DNA of 64,000 nucleotides from Shimia abyssi (GCF_003014475.1 NZ_PYGJ01000001.1:496001-560000); one strand, 5' to 3'; positions 1 to 8,751 are shown, numbered from the stretch's first letter. The notes: a model not told the origin generated them from the sequence alone. Numbers and translations are program-made.

Positions 1-28
1 TCTAGTCAACCGTATTGCGAGTTAATTG

Positions 29-64
29 TTGACCGAGATACGGTGCACGTGCATCACTATGTGA
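29..64 (+). promoter_or_regulatory. Candidate promoter with embedded palindrome for the first operon
   Basis: A TTGACC hexamer at 29-34 could be a -35 element. A perfect 10-bp palindrome, TGCACGTGCA, lies at 44-53, where the spacer would be; no good -10 stands out (CACTAT at 55-60 is the nearest). The palindrome is placed as expected for an operator, but no regulator for this operon lies inside the window. The start of transcription is a guess. Confidence 0.3.
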
Positions 65-140
65 GACAGGTGGGAGGAACCACCCTGACAGTTGAAACTA
101 AAAAGACGTCGAAATCCGGCGAACAGAGGAGATGTGCCTG

Positions 141-977
141 ATGGTAGAAATTCGTGGCATCGAGTTCCAAGCGAACACAGACAATGACATGGGAATCGAG
201 TTTTATAACCTAAGCCATCGGTTCGGTTTCCAATGCCCCAACTGGCCATATTTCAAGGACGTCCAGATCGATCGAAAACACTATATGGCCAAGTCCGGCG
301 TACTAAGCCAGACGATCACCACGACCATGCACGTTACCACTCATATTGACGCCCCGGCACACGTAGTTCAAGGCACGCCCTTTATTGACGAAGTTCCATT
401 GCCGCATTTCTTTGGCTCTGGACTTGTGGTGAGTATCCCAAAGAAAAAATGGGAACCGATCACGGCGGAAGATCTAGAAAAGGCCTGCGGTCATGCCATC
501 CGCCCCGGCGATGTTCTAATCATCAACACAGGCTGGCACAAGGAGTACGAAGACGGCGACTATTTTGCCTACTGCCCTGGGTTAGTCAAATCCGCGGGTG
601 AATGGATGGTTGAAAGAGGCATAAAAGTTGTGGGCCACGACACTCAGGCCAATGACCATCCCCTCGCAACGGCAATCGGGCCACAGCGCAATGGTCCCAT
701 TATGCCCCATCTAGAGCAAGAATATTATGAGTGGTCCGGAGGACGCGATTGGAAGGACGACTTTCCTGAGTGGGAACCGGTGCACAATGTTCTGTTTAAC
801 AATGGCATTTTAGGAATTGAGAATGTCGGCGGCGATCTGGATGCCGTAACCGGCAAACGCTGTACCTTTGCTTTCTTCCCATGGAATTGGGATCGCGGCG
901 ACGGCTGCATCATTCGCCTCGTCGCGATGATCGACAAAGGCCAGAAATACCGCATCGAAGCGGGCGAAGCGTTCTAA
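141..977 (+). CDS. Cyclase family protein (kynurenine formamidase/isatin hydrolase-like metal hydrolase)
   Basis: A 278-residue cytoplasmic protein of the cyclase family (PF04199), whose members use a divalent metal to hydrolyse amide or cyclic amide bonds. The family metal motif is visible as HVTTHIDAPAH, with His64, His68, Asp70 and His74. A further His-Asp pair lies at VVGHDT. I chose ATG 141 because GAGGAG at 126-131 sits 9 nt upstream; the ATG at 132 overlaps that Shine-Dalgarno sequence. A later ATG at 189 (MGIEFYNLSH) cannot be excluded. It opens an operon ending in a BKACE enzyme, so it probably performs an opening hydrolysis on the imported compound. The true substrate is unknown. 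Confidence 0.8.
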   Translation: MVEIRGIEFQANTDNDMGIEFYNLSHRFGFQCPNWPYFKDVQIDRKHYMAKSGVLSQTITTTMHVTTHIDAPAHVVQGTPFIDEVPLPHFFGSGLVVSIPKKKWEPITAEDLEKACGHAIRPGDVLIINTGWHKEYEDGDYFAYCPGLVKSAGEWMVERGIKVVGHDTQANDHPLATAIGPQRNGPIMPHLEQEYYEWSGGRDWKDDFPEWEPVHNVLFNNGILGIENVGGDLDAVTGKRCTFAFFPWNWDRGDGCIIRLVAMIDKGQKYRIEAGEAF

Positions 978-1033
978 TCGTCAACTGACTGGTCACCGTC
1001 GTGACGGTGGCCGCATCTAATGGAGCAAGCGCC

Positions 1034-1384
1034 ATGCACATAAAGCGGTTTCAGGATGCCATATCCTACGAAGCGCCCAATCACTTTGGGTGCCACGGAC
1101 TTAGGCTTCAGGGGTTCGAAGAAAACGGCCCCAAAAACCAATGGATTGGCTTCAGCCAATTTCTACCAGGCGGCGGGGCGGGTCCTGACAGCACTCCCTT
1201 TGAAAAAGTCTACGTTATCCTCGAAGGCGAAATGACTGTGATCATCGACGAAAAAGAAACGGTGCTTGGCCAATTCGACAGTTGCACGATCCCTCCGAAC
1301 GAAGTGCGTACGATCCAGAATCGCCGCAACGATGTGTGCAAAATACTTGTGGTGATCCCCTATCCGCCGGAGACCCAGAAATGA
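1034..1384 (+). CDS. Small cupin-domain protein
   Basis: A 116-residue single-domain cupin. The first half of the beta-barrel is visible around FEKVYVILEGEMTVIID and the second around IPPNEVRTIQN. The usual cupin histidines are largely missing: the first motif has no HxH pair and the second lacks its His, so metal binding is doubtful. The protein may be a sensor or an isomerase-like accessory. ATG 1034 is preceded by GGAG at 1022-1025, 8 nt away; the longer GTG frame from 1001 has no such support. Its stop overlaps the next start (ATGA), which implies translational coupling with the SDR gene. Its function in the pathway cannot be read from sequence. Confidence 0.7.
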   Translation: MHIKRFQDAISYEAPNHFGCHGLRLQGFEENGPKNQWIGFSQFLPGGGAGPDSTPFEKVYVILEGEMTVIIDEKETVLGQFDSCTIPPNEVRTIQNRRNDVCKILVVIPYPPETQK

Positions 1385-2178
1385 ACGAAATGACAAATCC
1401 ACTTTCAATGTTCGACGTCACTGCAAAGGTTGCATTAATCACTGGAGCATCTGGGGCATTTGGTATGGTCGCCGCGCGTATTCTCGCCGGAGCGGGATGC
1501 AACTTGGTTCTGGCGGCGGGCAATCAGTCAGCTTTAGACGACATCACTGCCGAGTGCCGAGAATTGGGCGCAGCAGTGACTGCGATAAATTCTCGCCCCT
1601 CAGACGAAGGTGTTTGCAACGCGCTGGTTCAAGAAACTGTGGAGGCGTTCGGCCAACTAGATATTCTTGTTGTGGCCTCGGGCATGAACAAAGTCGAATT
1701 AATCAATGACATGGAACCAGAGACCTTTTCCAACGTCATGGACGCCAATGTCACGCAAAGCTGGCTGTTAGCCCGGGCCGCTGCTGGCCAGATGAAACGC
1801 CAAGGGCACGGCGGGAAGATCGTGTTGGTTTCGTCCGCTCGTGGTCTCTTGGGTCATCCCGCTGGTTATACAGCCTATTGTGCGTCCAAGGCCGCGGTGG
1901 ACGGCATCACCAAGGCGCTTGGGTGCGAACTTGGCCCGACTGGAATTACGGTCAACGCAATCGCGCCAACAGTGTTTCGGAGCCCGCTAACCGCGTGGAT
2001 GTTTGAAGAAACCGAGGAAGCAACCAAAGTACGAAATGGCTTTTTGACACGGGTGCCCAAAGGCCGATTGGGCGAACCTGAAGACCTTGCTGGGCCGCTT
2101 CTGTTTCTGGCCTCAAAGGCATCTGATTTTTACACCGGGCATATCCTTTATGCCGACGGTGGCTATACGGCGGGCTGA
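1381..2178 (+). CDS. Short-chain dehydrogenase/reductase (SDR)
   Basis: A 265-residue classical SDR that oxidises or reduces a hydroxyl/keto group with NAD(P). The nucleotide-binding motif TGASGAFG is at residues 21-28. The catalytic Ser lies in LVSSARG, and the YxxxK pair is Tyr166/Lys170 within YCASK. The C-terminal LYADGGYTAG is typical of gluconate 5-dehydrogenase-like SDRs. ATG 1381 overlaps the cupin stop codon; an in-frame ATG 9 nt later is possible. The longer reading from 1282 would overlap most of the cupin tail and is not preferred. The next gene is a second dehydrogenase, so the pathway appears to have two oxidations before C-C cleavage. Confidence 0.88.
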   Translation: MNEMTNPLSMFDVTAKVALITGASGAFGMVAARILAGAGCNLVLAAGNQSALDDITAECRELGAAVTAINSRPSDEGVCNALVQETVEAFGQLDILVVASGMNKVELINDMEPETFSNVMDANVTQSWLLARAAAGQMKRQGHGGKIVLVSSARGLLGHPAGYTAYCASKAAVDGITKALGCELGPTGITVNAIAPTVFRSPLTAWMFEETEEATKVRNGFLTRVPKGRLGEPEDLAGPLLFLASKASDFYTGHILYADGGYTAG

Positions 2179-2181
2179 TAG

Positions 2182-3111
2182 ATGGAAGCAAAAACCCTAC
2201 AGGTCGCCGTAATTGGAGCGGGTCTCATGGGCCACGGCATAGCTCTTACCGTGGCGCGGGCCGGACATGGTGTAACCATCACAGACCCGCATCAAGAGAC
2301 AATCAATAGTGTAGCTCAGCGTATCTCAAACAGCATGTTAGCCATCGGACTGCCAGTTAGCGAGGTCAGTGACACGCAATCGAGAATCTCTATCGCCGCA
2401 TCAACAAAGGAGGCCGTGAGCGGCGCTGATGTGGTGTTCGAAGCGGCGCCAGAGAAGCTGGACCTAAAGCAAGCGATCTTTGCGGAAATCGAAGCACATG
2501 CGCCTGCACACACCATACTTGCCTCGAATACCTCTGTGATGCCGATCACCCAAATCATGCGCAATTTGAAGCTAAAAAAACGCGCTCTTGGAACTCATTG
2601 GTGGAACCCAGCGCACATGATCCCGCTTGTTGAGGTTGTAAAAACCGAGTGGACTGATCCACAGGTAGCCCAATCCATGTTTGAATTGTTGGCAGATGCC
2701 GGCAAGACACCCGTGATCGTGGAAAAAGACGTTCCCGGCTTCATAGGGAACCGCCTGCAACACGCACTTTGGCGCGAAGCCGTAAGTCTTGTGGAAAATG
2801 GCATTTGCGATGCTGAAGCTGTGGATACAGTGATCAAATCAAGTTTCGGACGGCGGTTGGCCGTGCTCGGACCGTTAGAAAATGCAGATCTCGTGGGCAC
2901 CGATTTGACGCTCGATATTCATGAGAATGTTCTGCACGACATTGAGGCACGGCAAGGTCCGTCGCCATATCTGCAAAACCTCGTAAGCTGCGGAAAATTA
3001 GGCATGAAATCTGGCATAGGGTTTCATAATTGGACTGAAGAAGAGGCAGAAACTGTGCGGGCGCGTGTCACCAGCCACCTGTCCAATCTAGAGACCATTC
3101 TGGAGACGTAA
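2182..3111 (+). CDS. 3-hydroxyacyl-CoA dehydrogenase family protein (L-carnitine dehydrogenase/lambda-crystallin-like)
   Basis: A 309-residue stand-alone 3-hydroxy acid dehydrogenase. An N-terminal Rossmann fold carries IGAGLMGHG at residues 11-19, followed by the family HCDH motif region ALGTHWWNPAH, which holds the catalytic His. The C-terminal helical domain begins near VPGFIGNRLQ. Length and layout match single-domain enzymes such as carnitine 3-dehydrogenase rather than fused FadB-type proteins. The gene starts 3 nt after the SDR stop. Together with the BKACE at the operon end it suggests oxidation of a 3-hydroxy acid to a 3-keto acid that is then cleaved. Whether the substrate is free or CoA-bound is not decided by sequence. 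Confidence 0.85.
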   Translation: MEAKTLQVAVIGAGLMGHGIALTVARAGHGVTITDPHQETINSVAQRISNSMLAIGLPVSEVSDTQSRISIAASTKEAVSGADVVFEAAPEKLDLKQAIFAEIEAHAPAHTILASNTSVMPITQIMRNLKLKKRALGTHWWNPAHMIPLVEVVKTEWTDPQVAQSMFELLADAGKTPVIVEKDVPGFIGNRLQHALWREAVSLVENGICDAEAVDTVIKSSFGRRLAVLGPLENADLVGTDLTLDIHENVLHDIEARQGPSPYLQNLVSCGKLGMKSGIGFHNWTEEEAETVRARVTSHLSNLETILET

Positions 3112-3152
3112 TTCACACCTCGGCGGGGAGACCGAGAAAAAGGGAGCACCAA

Positions 3153-4433
3153 ATGACCAAGATTTTCAAGGCGCCGACACGGCGCACGTTTGTAACCGGG
3201 GCGACTGCGGCGCTTGCAGTGCCTGCAATCCTGAAATCATCGCGCGCTTATGCTGCGACGCCTACCCTCAAAGTGGGTCATGTAAGTCCCCGCACTGGTC
3301 CACTTGCTGGTTTCGCCGAGGCCGACGACTTCGTGCTCAAAGGTATCGAAGCCGCGCTTTCTTCAGGATTGGAGAACAATGGTAAAAGCTGGAACATTGA
3401 GATTATTTCTAAGGACAGCCAATCCAATCCGAACCGCGCCGCCGAAGTAGCCGCTGATCTGCTTTTGGGAGAAGAAGTCGACATTATCGTTGCCGCCTCT
3501 ACGCCAGACACCGTGAATCCTGTCGCTGATCAGGCGGAAATCAACGAAGTGCCCTGCATCACCACCGACTGCCCTTGGCAACCCTACTTCTTTGGCCGCA
3601 ATGGCGTCCCAGGCGAGGGTTTTGCCTCGACTTATCATTTCTTCTGGGGCCTCGAGGACGTGATCGGCGCATTCCTCGATATGTGGGGGCAATCCGGGGT
3701 AGCCAAAAGCGTCGGCGGTTTGTTCCCGAATGACGCGGATGGAAACGCATGGGGCGATGCGGAGCTTGGCCTACCCAAACCTTTAGCGGCGGCGGGATAC
3801 AATCTGGTTGATCCCGGCCGCTACCAACCGCTGTCTGATGATTTTTCAAACTACATCGCAGCTTTCAAAGATGCAGGTTGTGAGATTGTCACCGGCAATA
3901 TGATACCGCCGGATTTTGCAACATTCTGGGCACAGGCGGCACAACAAGGGTTTAACCCCAAAATTGTCACCATCGGCAAAGCCCTCCTTTTCCCGTCCGT
4001 TATCGAAAGCCTTGGTGATCGTGGTGATGGGCTCAGTTCCGAAGTGTGGTGGTCGCCAAACCACCCGTTTGCCTCGTCTTTGACCGGTGCGTCTGCCAAT
4101 GAGCTTGCAATGGGTTACACTGCAGATAGCGGCCGCCCATGGACGCAGCCCATTGGTTTCAAACACGCACTGTTCGAAGTCGTCGCCGACGTGATCAAAC
4201 GCGCAGAAGATCTGGAAGACCCCGAAGCGATTACTGCTGCCATTGCAGGAACCAGCCTCAACACGATTGTTGGCCCGGTAGATTGGTCAAATGGTCCGAT
4301 CAACAACATCACAAAGACACCGCTGGTCGCGGGGCAATGGCAGAAGGGCGACAACGGCTTTGAACTGCAAATCGTCGCCAATTCTAACGCACCGGAAATT
4401 CCGGTCTCCTCCGATCTAAAACTGCTGGGCTGA
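3153..4433 (+). CDS. ABC transporter substrate-binding protein, branched-chain amino acid type
   Basis: A 426-residue periplasmic binding protein of the Liv/amide type (Peripla_BP_6). The N-terminus has an RR pair (TRRTFV), a hydrophobic stretch and an SRAYA cleavage site near residue 34, resembling a Tat signal peptide. The mature part begins with the family-typical KVGHVSPRTGPLAGF. A GGGAG-type site (AGGGAG at 3142-3147) precedes ATG 3153. The four remaining importer genes follow after a stem-loop. Despite the family name, such proteins bind diverse acids, amides and aromatics. The partners here are catabolic enzymes, so the ligand is probably the pathway substrate rather than leucine. Confidence 0.88.
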   Translation: MTKIFKAPTRRTFVTGATAALAVPAILKSSRAYAATPTLKVGHVSPRTGPLAGFAEADDFVLKGIEAALSSGLENNGKSWNIEIISKDSQSNPNRAAEVAADLLLGEEVDIIVAASTPDTVNPVADQAEINEVPCITTDCPWQPYFFGRNGVPGEGFASTYHFFWGLEDVIGAFLDMWGQSGVAKSVGGLFPNDADGNAWGDAELGLPKPLAAAGYNLVDPGRYQPLSDDFSNYIAAFKDAGCEIVTGNMIPPDFATFWAQAAQQGFNPKIVTIGKALLFPSVIESLGDRGDGLSSEVWWSPNHPFASSLTGASANELAMGYTADSGRPWTQPIGFKHALFEVVADVIKRAEDLEDPEAITAAIAGTSLNTIVGPVDWSNGPINNITKTPLVAGQWQKGDNGFELQIVANSNAPEIPVSSDLKLLG

Positions 4434-4442
4434 CCACTTTTG

Positions 4443-4469
4443 CGCGACACCAGACCAATGGGTGTCGCG
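4443..4469 (+). other. Intra-operonic stem-loop between binding-protein gene and livG
   Basis: A perfect 9-bp stem CGCGACACC / GGTGTCGCG with a 9-nt loop lies 10 nt after the binding-protein stop, followed by TCAATTCTTT. Such hairpins after binding-protein genes commonly stabilise the upstream message or partly terminate transcription, giving more binding protein than membrane components. The effect here is inferred. Confidence 0.6.
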
Positions 4470-4493
4470 TCAATTCTTTAGAAAGCGGACCGG

Positions 4494-5222
4494 ATGACCA
4501 CGATCCTGAAACTACAAAATCTTCGGAAAGCTTTTGGCGCGGTCACAGTGGCCGATGATCAAAGTTATGAAGTGCGGCGAGGCGAAGCGCTGGGCGTTCT
4601 CGGCCCAAATGGCGCGGGCAAAACCTCAATGTTCAACCTGATCACGGGAACACTCAAACCCAATTCAGGGCGCATCGAATTCGCTGGTAAGGACATAACT
4701 GGTTGGAGCGCTGCGCGCCGAAGTCACGCAGGCATTGCGCGCAGCTTTCAAGTGCCTCAGCCGTTCTCTGGAATGACTGTCTTTGAAAATGCGATGATCG
4801 CGGCCACGCAATCAGCGGGCCTTAATGGGCAAAAGGCGGAAGACCTCTGCATTAGAGTGCTGGACCAAACTGAACTGATCGCCAAAGCCAATGTTCCTGC
4901 AGGTAGTCTGACGCTATTGGAACGCAAACGACTTGAGCTCACTCGCGCGCTCTGCACCGAGCCCGAGTTGCTTTTGCTTGACGAAATCGCCGGTGGTTTG
5001 ACCGAAGCTGAATGCCAATCCTTGATCAACACAATCAAGGAGATTCATTCGAGTGGCACTACAATTATTTGGATTGAACACGTCGTTCACGCGCTTTTAT
5101 CCGTGGTAGACCGATTGATCGTTGTCGATTTTGGCAAGTTGATCGCAGACGGCAAACCAAAGCCCATCATGAACAGCCCGCAAGTTAAGGAAATCTACTT
5201 GGGGATAGAAGCAGATGCCTGA
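4494..5222 (+). CDS. livG: ABC transporter ATP-binding protein, LivG type
   Basis: A 242-residue ATPase subunit of a branched-chain amino acid-type importer. Walker A is GPNGAGKTS near residue 37, Walker B is LLLLDEIAGG, and the H-loop His is in IWIEHVVHAL. The signature region reads LTLLERKRLEL in place of the classical LSGGQ, a variation also seen in other LivG proteins. The internal insert FQVPQPFSGMTVFENAM is characteristic of LivG. It overlaps livF by 8 nt. The gene symbol denotes family membership; the true substrate of this importer is unknown. Confidence 0.88.
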   Translation: MTTILKLQNLRKAFGAVTVADDQSYEVRRGEALGVLGPNGAGKTSMFNLITGTLKPNSGRIEFAGKDITGWSAARRSHAGIARSFQVPQPFSGMTVFENAMIAATQSAGLNGQKAEDLCIRVLDQTELIAKANVPAGSLTLLERKRLELTRALCTEPELLLLDEIAGGLTEAECQSLINTIKEIHSSGTTIIWIEHVVHALLSVVDRLIVVDFGKLIADGKPKPIMNSPQVKEIYLGIEADA

Positions 5223-5922
5223 TCCCATTCTCAAGATATCCGGCTTAAATGCCCATTATGGTGACTTCCAGGCACTTTTTGGCGTCGACATGCAAGTAGA
5301 CGCTGGCGAAGTGCTTGCCATTATCGGCGCCAATGGCGCTGGCAAAACGACCTTGATGCGCTCAATCACCGGATTACTCACAAACGGCCCAGACCAGATC
5401 ATGCATAAGGGCACGGATATAGGAAGACTTCGCGCCGATGAAGTAGCGTTGCGTGGAATAGCCATGGTACCCGAGGGGCGGCAGCTTTTCCCATCGCTTT
5501 CGGTCAAGGAGAACCTGATGATCGGCGCACAGGTCCTCCGACCTGGCCCTTGGAACCTCAAAGCTGTTTATCAGCTCTTTCCTATTCTCGAAGAACGAAA
5601 AGACCAGCAATCCACGTCACTTTCTGGCGGGCAACAACAAATGGTCGCCATAGGTCGGGCATTAATGTCAAACCCGGAGCTGATCCTTTTTGACGAGATC
5701 AGCCTCGGTCTTGCCCCAGTGATAATCAGAGACATTTACAGGGCGCTGCCAGGCATCATAGGCAATGGAATGAGCGCAATCATCGTTGAGCAAGACATCA
5801 GCAAAGCGCTGTCAGTATCTTCACGTGTCTATTGCCTTCAGGAGGGACGCGTCTCCCTAGAAGATCGATCAGACACAGTTGCGCGAGAAGACATCTCACG
5901 CGCATATTTCGGGATCGAATAA
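5215..5922 (+). CDS. livF: ABC transporter ATP-binding protein, LivF type
   Basis: A 235-residue second ATPase subunit. Walker A GANGAGKTT lies near residue 37, the signature is LSGGQQQM, and Walker B is LILFDEISLGL. The region MVPEGRQLFPSLSV is highly typical of LivF. The start lies inside the end of livG, and the stop TAA is followed one base later by the livH ATG. It should form the heterodimeric motor with LivG on the inner face of the membrane. Confidence 0.9.
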   Translation: MPDPILKISGLNAHYGDFQALFGVDMQVDAGEVLAIIGANGAGKTTLMRSITGLLTNGPDQIMHKGTDIGRLRADEVALRGIAMVPEGRQLFPSLSVKENLMIGAQVLRPGPWNLKAVYQLFPILEERKDQQSTSLSGGQQQMVAIGRALMSNPELILFDEISLGLAPVIIRDIYRALPGIIGNGMSAIIVEQDISKALSVSSRVYCLQEGRVSLEDRSDTVAREDISRAYFGIE

Positions 5923-5923
5923 T

Positions 5924-6787
5924 ATGGACTGGCTTAACGCAATTGTGCAGGGCACGCTCTTAGGCGGTCTCTATGCTCTATTCGCAGCAGGGTTATCGCT
6001 GATCTTCGGGGTCATGCGGCTGGTGAATATTGCCCATGGTGACCTAATCGTTTTGGCAGCTTATCTCGGACTAACTGTTACAACGGCAACCGGTATTCAC
6101 CCGTTGTTGGCAATTGTGGTTGTTGTTCCTGTCATGGCTGCAATTGGCTACGTGCTGCAACGTGGGCTGCTCAATCAGACCTTGGGCGATGATCTCCTTC
6201 CGCCGCTGTTGGTAACATTTGGGTTAAGCGTAATTATTCAGAATGCTCTTCTAGAAGGGTATACCGCAGATCCACAAAAACTAGCCGCCGGTAACTTGGA
6301 AACCGCCAGCTTCGCCTTTGGCGGACTGACGCTTGGTGTTCTGCCGGTGCTAACCTTTTCATTCGCCATCGCAGTTATCTGGGGGTTACAGTGGATCTTT
6401 TACTGTACCGCGCTTGGACGTGCATTTCGGGCCGTATCCGACAATCAAGACATTGCTCAACTTATGGGCCTCAATCGCAGGCATATCTTTGGTTTGGCAA
6501 TGGCACTGGCGCTGGCGGTGACTGCAATTGCCGGCATCCTTCTCGGCATCCGCACCAGTTTTGACCCTTCAGGAGGGGGTGGACGCCTGATCTTTGGTTT
6601 TGAGGCTGTCATCATTGGCGGGCTTGGAAATCTCTGGGGCACGCTTGCCGGAGGTGTAATCCTTGGTGTTGCGCAAACCGTCGGTGCAAAAATTGACCCA
6701 GGTTGGCAGATACTCTCTGGCCACATCGCATTTTTACTTATCCTTGCCGTGCGCCCAAACGGCCTTTTCCCGAGGATTTCGGCATGA
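5924..6787 (+). CDS. livH: ABC transporter permease, LivH type
   Basis: A 287-residue inner-membrane permease with roughly eight hydrophobic segments. LivH hallmarks are visible: GGLYALFAAGLSLIFGVMRL near the N-terminus, VNIAHGD, and FEAVIIGGLGNLWGTLAGG near the C-terminus. I chose ATG 5924 because it follows the livF stop directly; the longer frame from 5879 would run 44 nt into livF. Its stop overlaps the livM start (ATGA). Confidence 0.88.
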   Translation: MDWLNAIVQGTLLGGLYALFAAGLSLIFGVMRLVNIAHGDLIVLAAYLGLTVTTATGIHPLLAIVVVVPVMAAIGYVLQRGLLNQTLGDDLLPPLLVTFGLSVIIQNALLEGYTADPQKLAAGNLETASFAFGGLTLGVLPVLTFSFAIAVIWGLQWIFYCTALGRAFRAVSDNQDIAQLMGLNRRHIFGLAMALALAVTAIAGILLGIRTSFDPSGGGGRLIFGFEAVIIGGLGNLWGTLAGGVILGVAQTVGAKIDPGWQILSGHIAFLLILAVRPNGLFPRISA

Positions 6788-7803
6788 ACTCTCAGACCTA
6801 TGCGGTCTCGCGCTCATCACGGGCTGCACGTGTTTCCGCCATCATTGGCACGTTAGTTCTGATCATTTTGGTCGCCGCTCCTTGGTGGGCAGGTCGTGCA
6901 GACATGCGACTGATGGGCGAACTCTTCCTCTATCTCGCGCTGGCCAGCCTTTGGAACTTGATGGCGGGATATGCCGGATTGGTGTCAGTTGGCCAACAGG
7001 CTTTTGTTGGATTTGGCGGATACATGCTCTTTGCTTTGACTATGTTCGCAGGCCTTCATCCCATCACGGCGATTGCGGCCGCTGGATTGTTAGGAGCATT
7101 GATATCAGTGCCTGTCGCGGTCTTAATTTTTCGGCTTCGTGGTGCATATTTTGCCATCGGGACTTGGGTTATCGCCGAAGTTTTCCGGCTCGGCTTTGCG
7201 CAGGTTTCGGCATTGGGTGGCGGTTCCGGCTCGTCCTTACCAGTGGCTATCGTAAAATCACTGGCTAGCAAGCGAGCGATGCGCGAAAGCATATCTTATT
7301 GGCTGGCCCTGAGTGCAGCCGTCTTGGTTGTTGCGTCTGTTTACTTCTTCCTGCGATCGCGCAAGGGGCTGGCGTTGACCGCAATCCGGGACAATGAAAC
7401 GGCAGCCGACAGCCTGGGCATCGACATTTGGCGCACTAAATTTGTGGTCTATGTTGTTACGTCCGCGTTCACCGCCATGATCGGCGCCCTAATTTTCTTA
7501 CAAAAATTGCGTATTTCGCCTGACGCGGCCTTTTCCGTAAATGACTGGACGGCATTTGTGATCTTTATCGTCGTAATTGGCGGCATTGGTACAATCGAAG
7601 GCCCAATCATTGGTACGTTTGTTTTCTTCTTACTTCGCGAAACGCTGGCTGACCTCGGAACAGTATACCTAATCGTTTTGGGCGTTGTGGCCATCTTGGT
7701 CATGCTGAAGGCTCCAAAAGGACTTTGGGGTTTGTTCCGCGCGCGCTTTGACGTCCAAATCTTCCCACTTGGCTACCGCGTCTCGAAACGTGACCCATCT
7801 TAA
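6784..7803 (+). CDS. livM: ABC transporter permease, LivM type
   Basis: A 339-residue permease with many hydrophobic helices. LivM-type motifs are LASLWNLMAGYAGLVSVGQQAF, AIRDNETAADSLGID and FIVVIGGIGTIEGPIIGT. ATG 6784 overlaps the livH stop (ATGA); the in-frame upstream extension from 6703 lies within livH. It completes a five-component importer. The BKACE gene follows after 12 nt, so transport and catabolism share one transcript. Confidence 0.88.
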   Translation: MNSQTYAVSRSSRAARVSAIIGTLVLIILVAAPWWAGRADMRLMGELFLYLALASLWNLMAGYAGLVSVGQQAFVGFGGYMLFALTMFAGLHPITAIAAAGLLGALISVPVAVLIFRLRGAYFAIGTWVIAEVFRLGFAQVSALGGGSGSSLPVAIVKSLASKRAMRESISYWLALSAAVLVVASVYFFLRSRKGLALTAIRDNETAADSLGIDIWRTKFVVYVVTSAFTAMIGALIFLQKLRISPDAAFSVNDWTAFVIFIVVIGGIGTIEGPIIGTFVFFLLRETLADLGTVYLIVLGVVAILVMLKAPKGLWGLFRARFDVQIFPLGYRVSKRDPS

Positions 7804-7815
7804 GGAACCAATCCA

Positions 7816-8751
7816 ATGGCAAAACAGAAGACCATCATCACCTGTGCCGTCACAGGTGCCATTCACACGCCAACTATGTCGGACGCTTTGCCATTCACCT
7901 ATGACGACATTGCCCAGCAAGCTGTCGACGCGGCAGAGGCCGGAGCTTCAATTTTGCACCTTCACGCGCGGCATAACGAAACCGGCGCACCTTCAGTTAA
8001 CCCAGATGATTTCGCACCATTCCTCCCTCGGATAAAACAATCAACCAATGCAGTTGTAAATATTTCGACAGGCGGATCACTGACGCTTTCCATTCAGGAC
8101 CGAATAAAACCGGCGAAAACTTTTAGTCCGGAAATGTGCTCAATGAATATGGGGTCGATGAATTTCTCGTTCCACCCACTGGCAAACCGCTACTCTGAAG
8201 AAGACTGGAAATATGACTGGGAGAAAGACTATGTTGCTAATTCAGACCAGAACATTTTTCGCAACACTTTTCGCGACATAAAAGAAGCCGCCGAAACACT
8301 CGCCCCGCATGGCATCAAATTCGAACACGAATGTTACGACGTTGGACACCTCTATAATCTCAAGTACTGTATGGATATTGGGCTGTTCAAAGCTCCGGTT
8401 TTCATACAATTCATTTTTGGCATCATGGGCGGCATCGGCCCCGAAGTCGATAACCTCATATTCATGAAGCGCACCGCCGATCGACTTTTTGGAGATGATT
8501 ATCGATGGTCAGTACTAGGCGCAGGCGGTGCACAAATGGGGCTCGGCACGACTGCCAGTCAAATGGGTGGACATCTACGTGTCGGCTTAGAAGACAGCCT
8601 ATTCATCTCTCGCGGCAAATTGGCCGCGAGCAATGCACAGCAGGTCGCAAAAATTCGCCGAATTGTCGAGGATTTGGGATGTGAAATCGCCTCTCCAGAC
8701 GAAGCGCGCGAAATTCTCGACCTTAAGGGTGGAGATAGCGTTTCGTTCTGA
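7816..8751 (+). CDS. Beta-keto acid cleavage enzyme (BKACE, formerly DUF849)
   Basis: A 311-residue TIM-barrel enzyme of the BKACE family. These Zn-dependent enzymes condense a beta-keto acid with acetyl-CoA and release acetoacetate plus a new acyl-CoA; the founding member is Kce of lysine fermentation. The start KTIITCAVTGAIHTPTMS is diagnostic. The metal pair LHLHAR gives His48 and His50, followed by NISTGG and a C-terminal VGLEDSLF. The enzyme is last in the operon, after two dehydrogenases, which fits cleavage of their 3-keto product. Family members act on dehydrocarnitine, 3-keto-5-aminohexanoate, beta-ketoglutarate and others; the substrate here cannot be fixed by eye. Confidence 0.9.
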   Translation: MAKQKTIITCAVTGAIHTPTMSDALPFTYDDIAQQAVDAAEAGASILHLHARHNETGAPSVNPDDFAPFLPRIKQSTNAVVNISTGGSLTLSIQDRIKPAKTFSPEMCSMNMGSMNFSFHPLANRYSEEDWKYDWEKDYVANSDQNIFRNTFRDIKEAAETLAPHGIKFEHECYDVGHLYNLKYCMDIGLFKAPVFIQFIFGIMGGIGPEVDNLIFMKRTADRLFGDDYRWSVLGAGGAQMGLGTTASQMGGHLRVGLEDSLFISRGKLAASNAQQVAKIRRIVEDLGCEIASPDEAREILDLKGGDSVSF

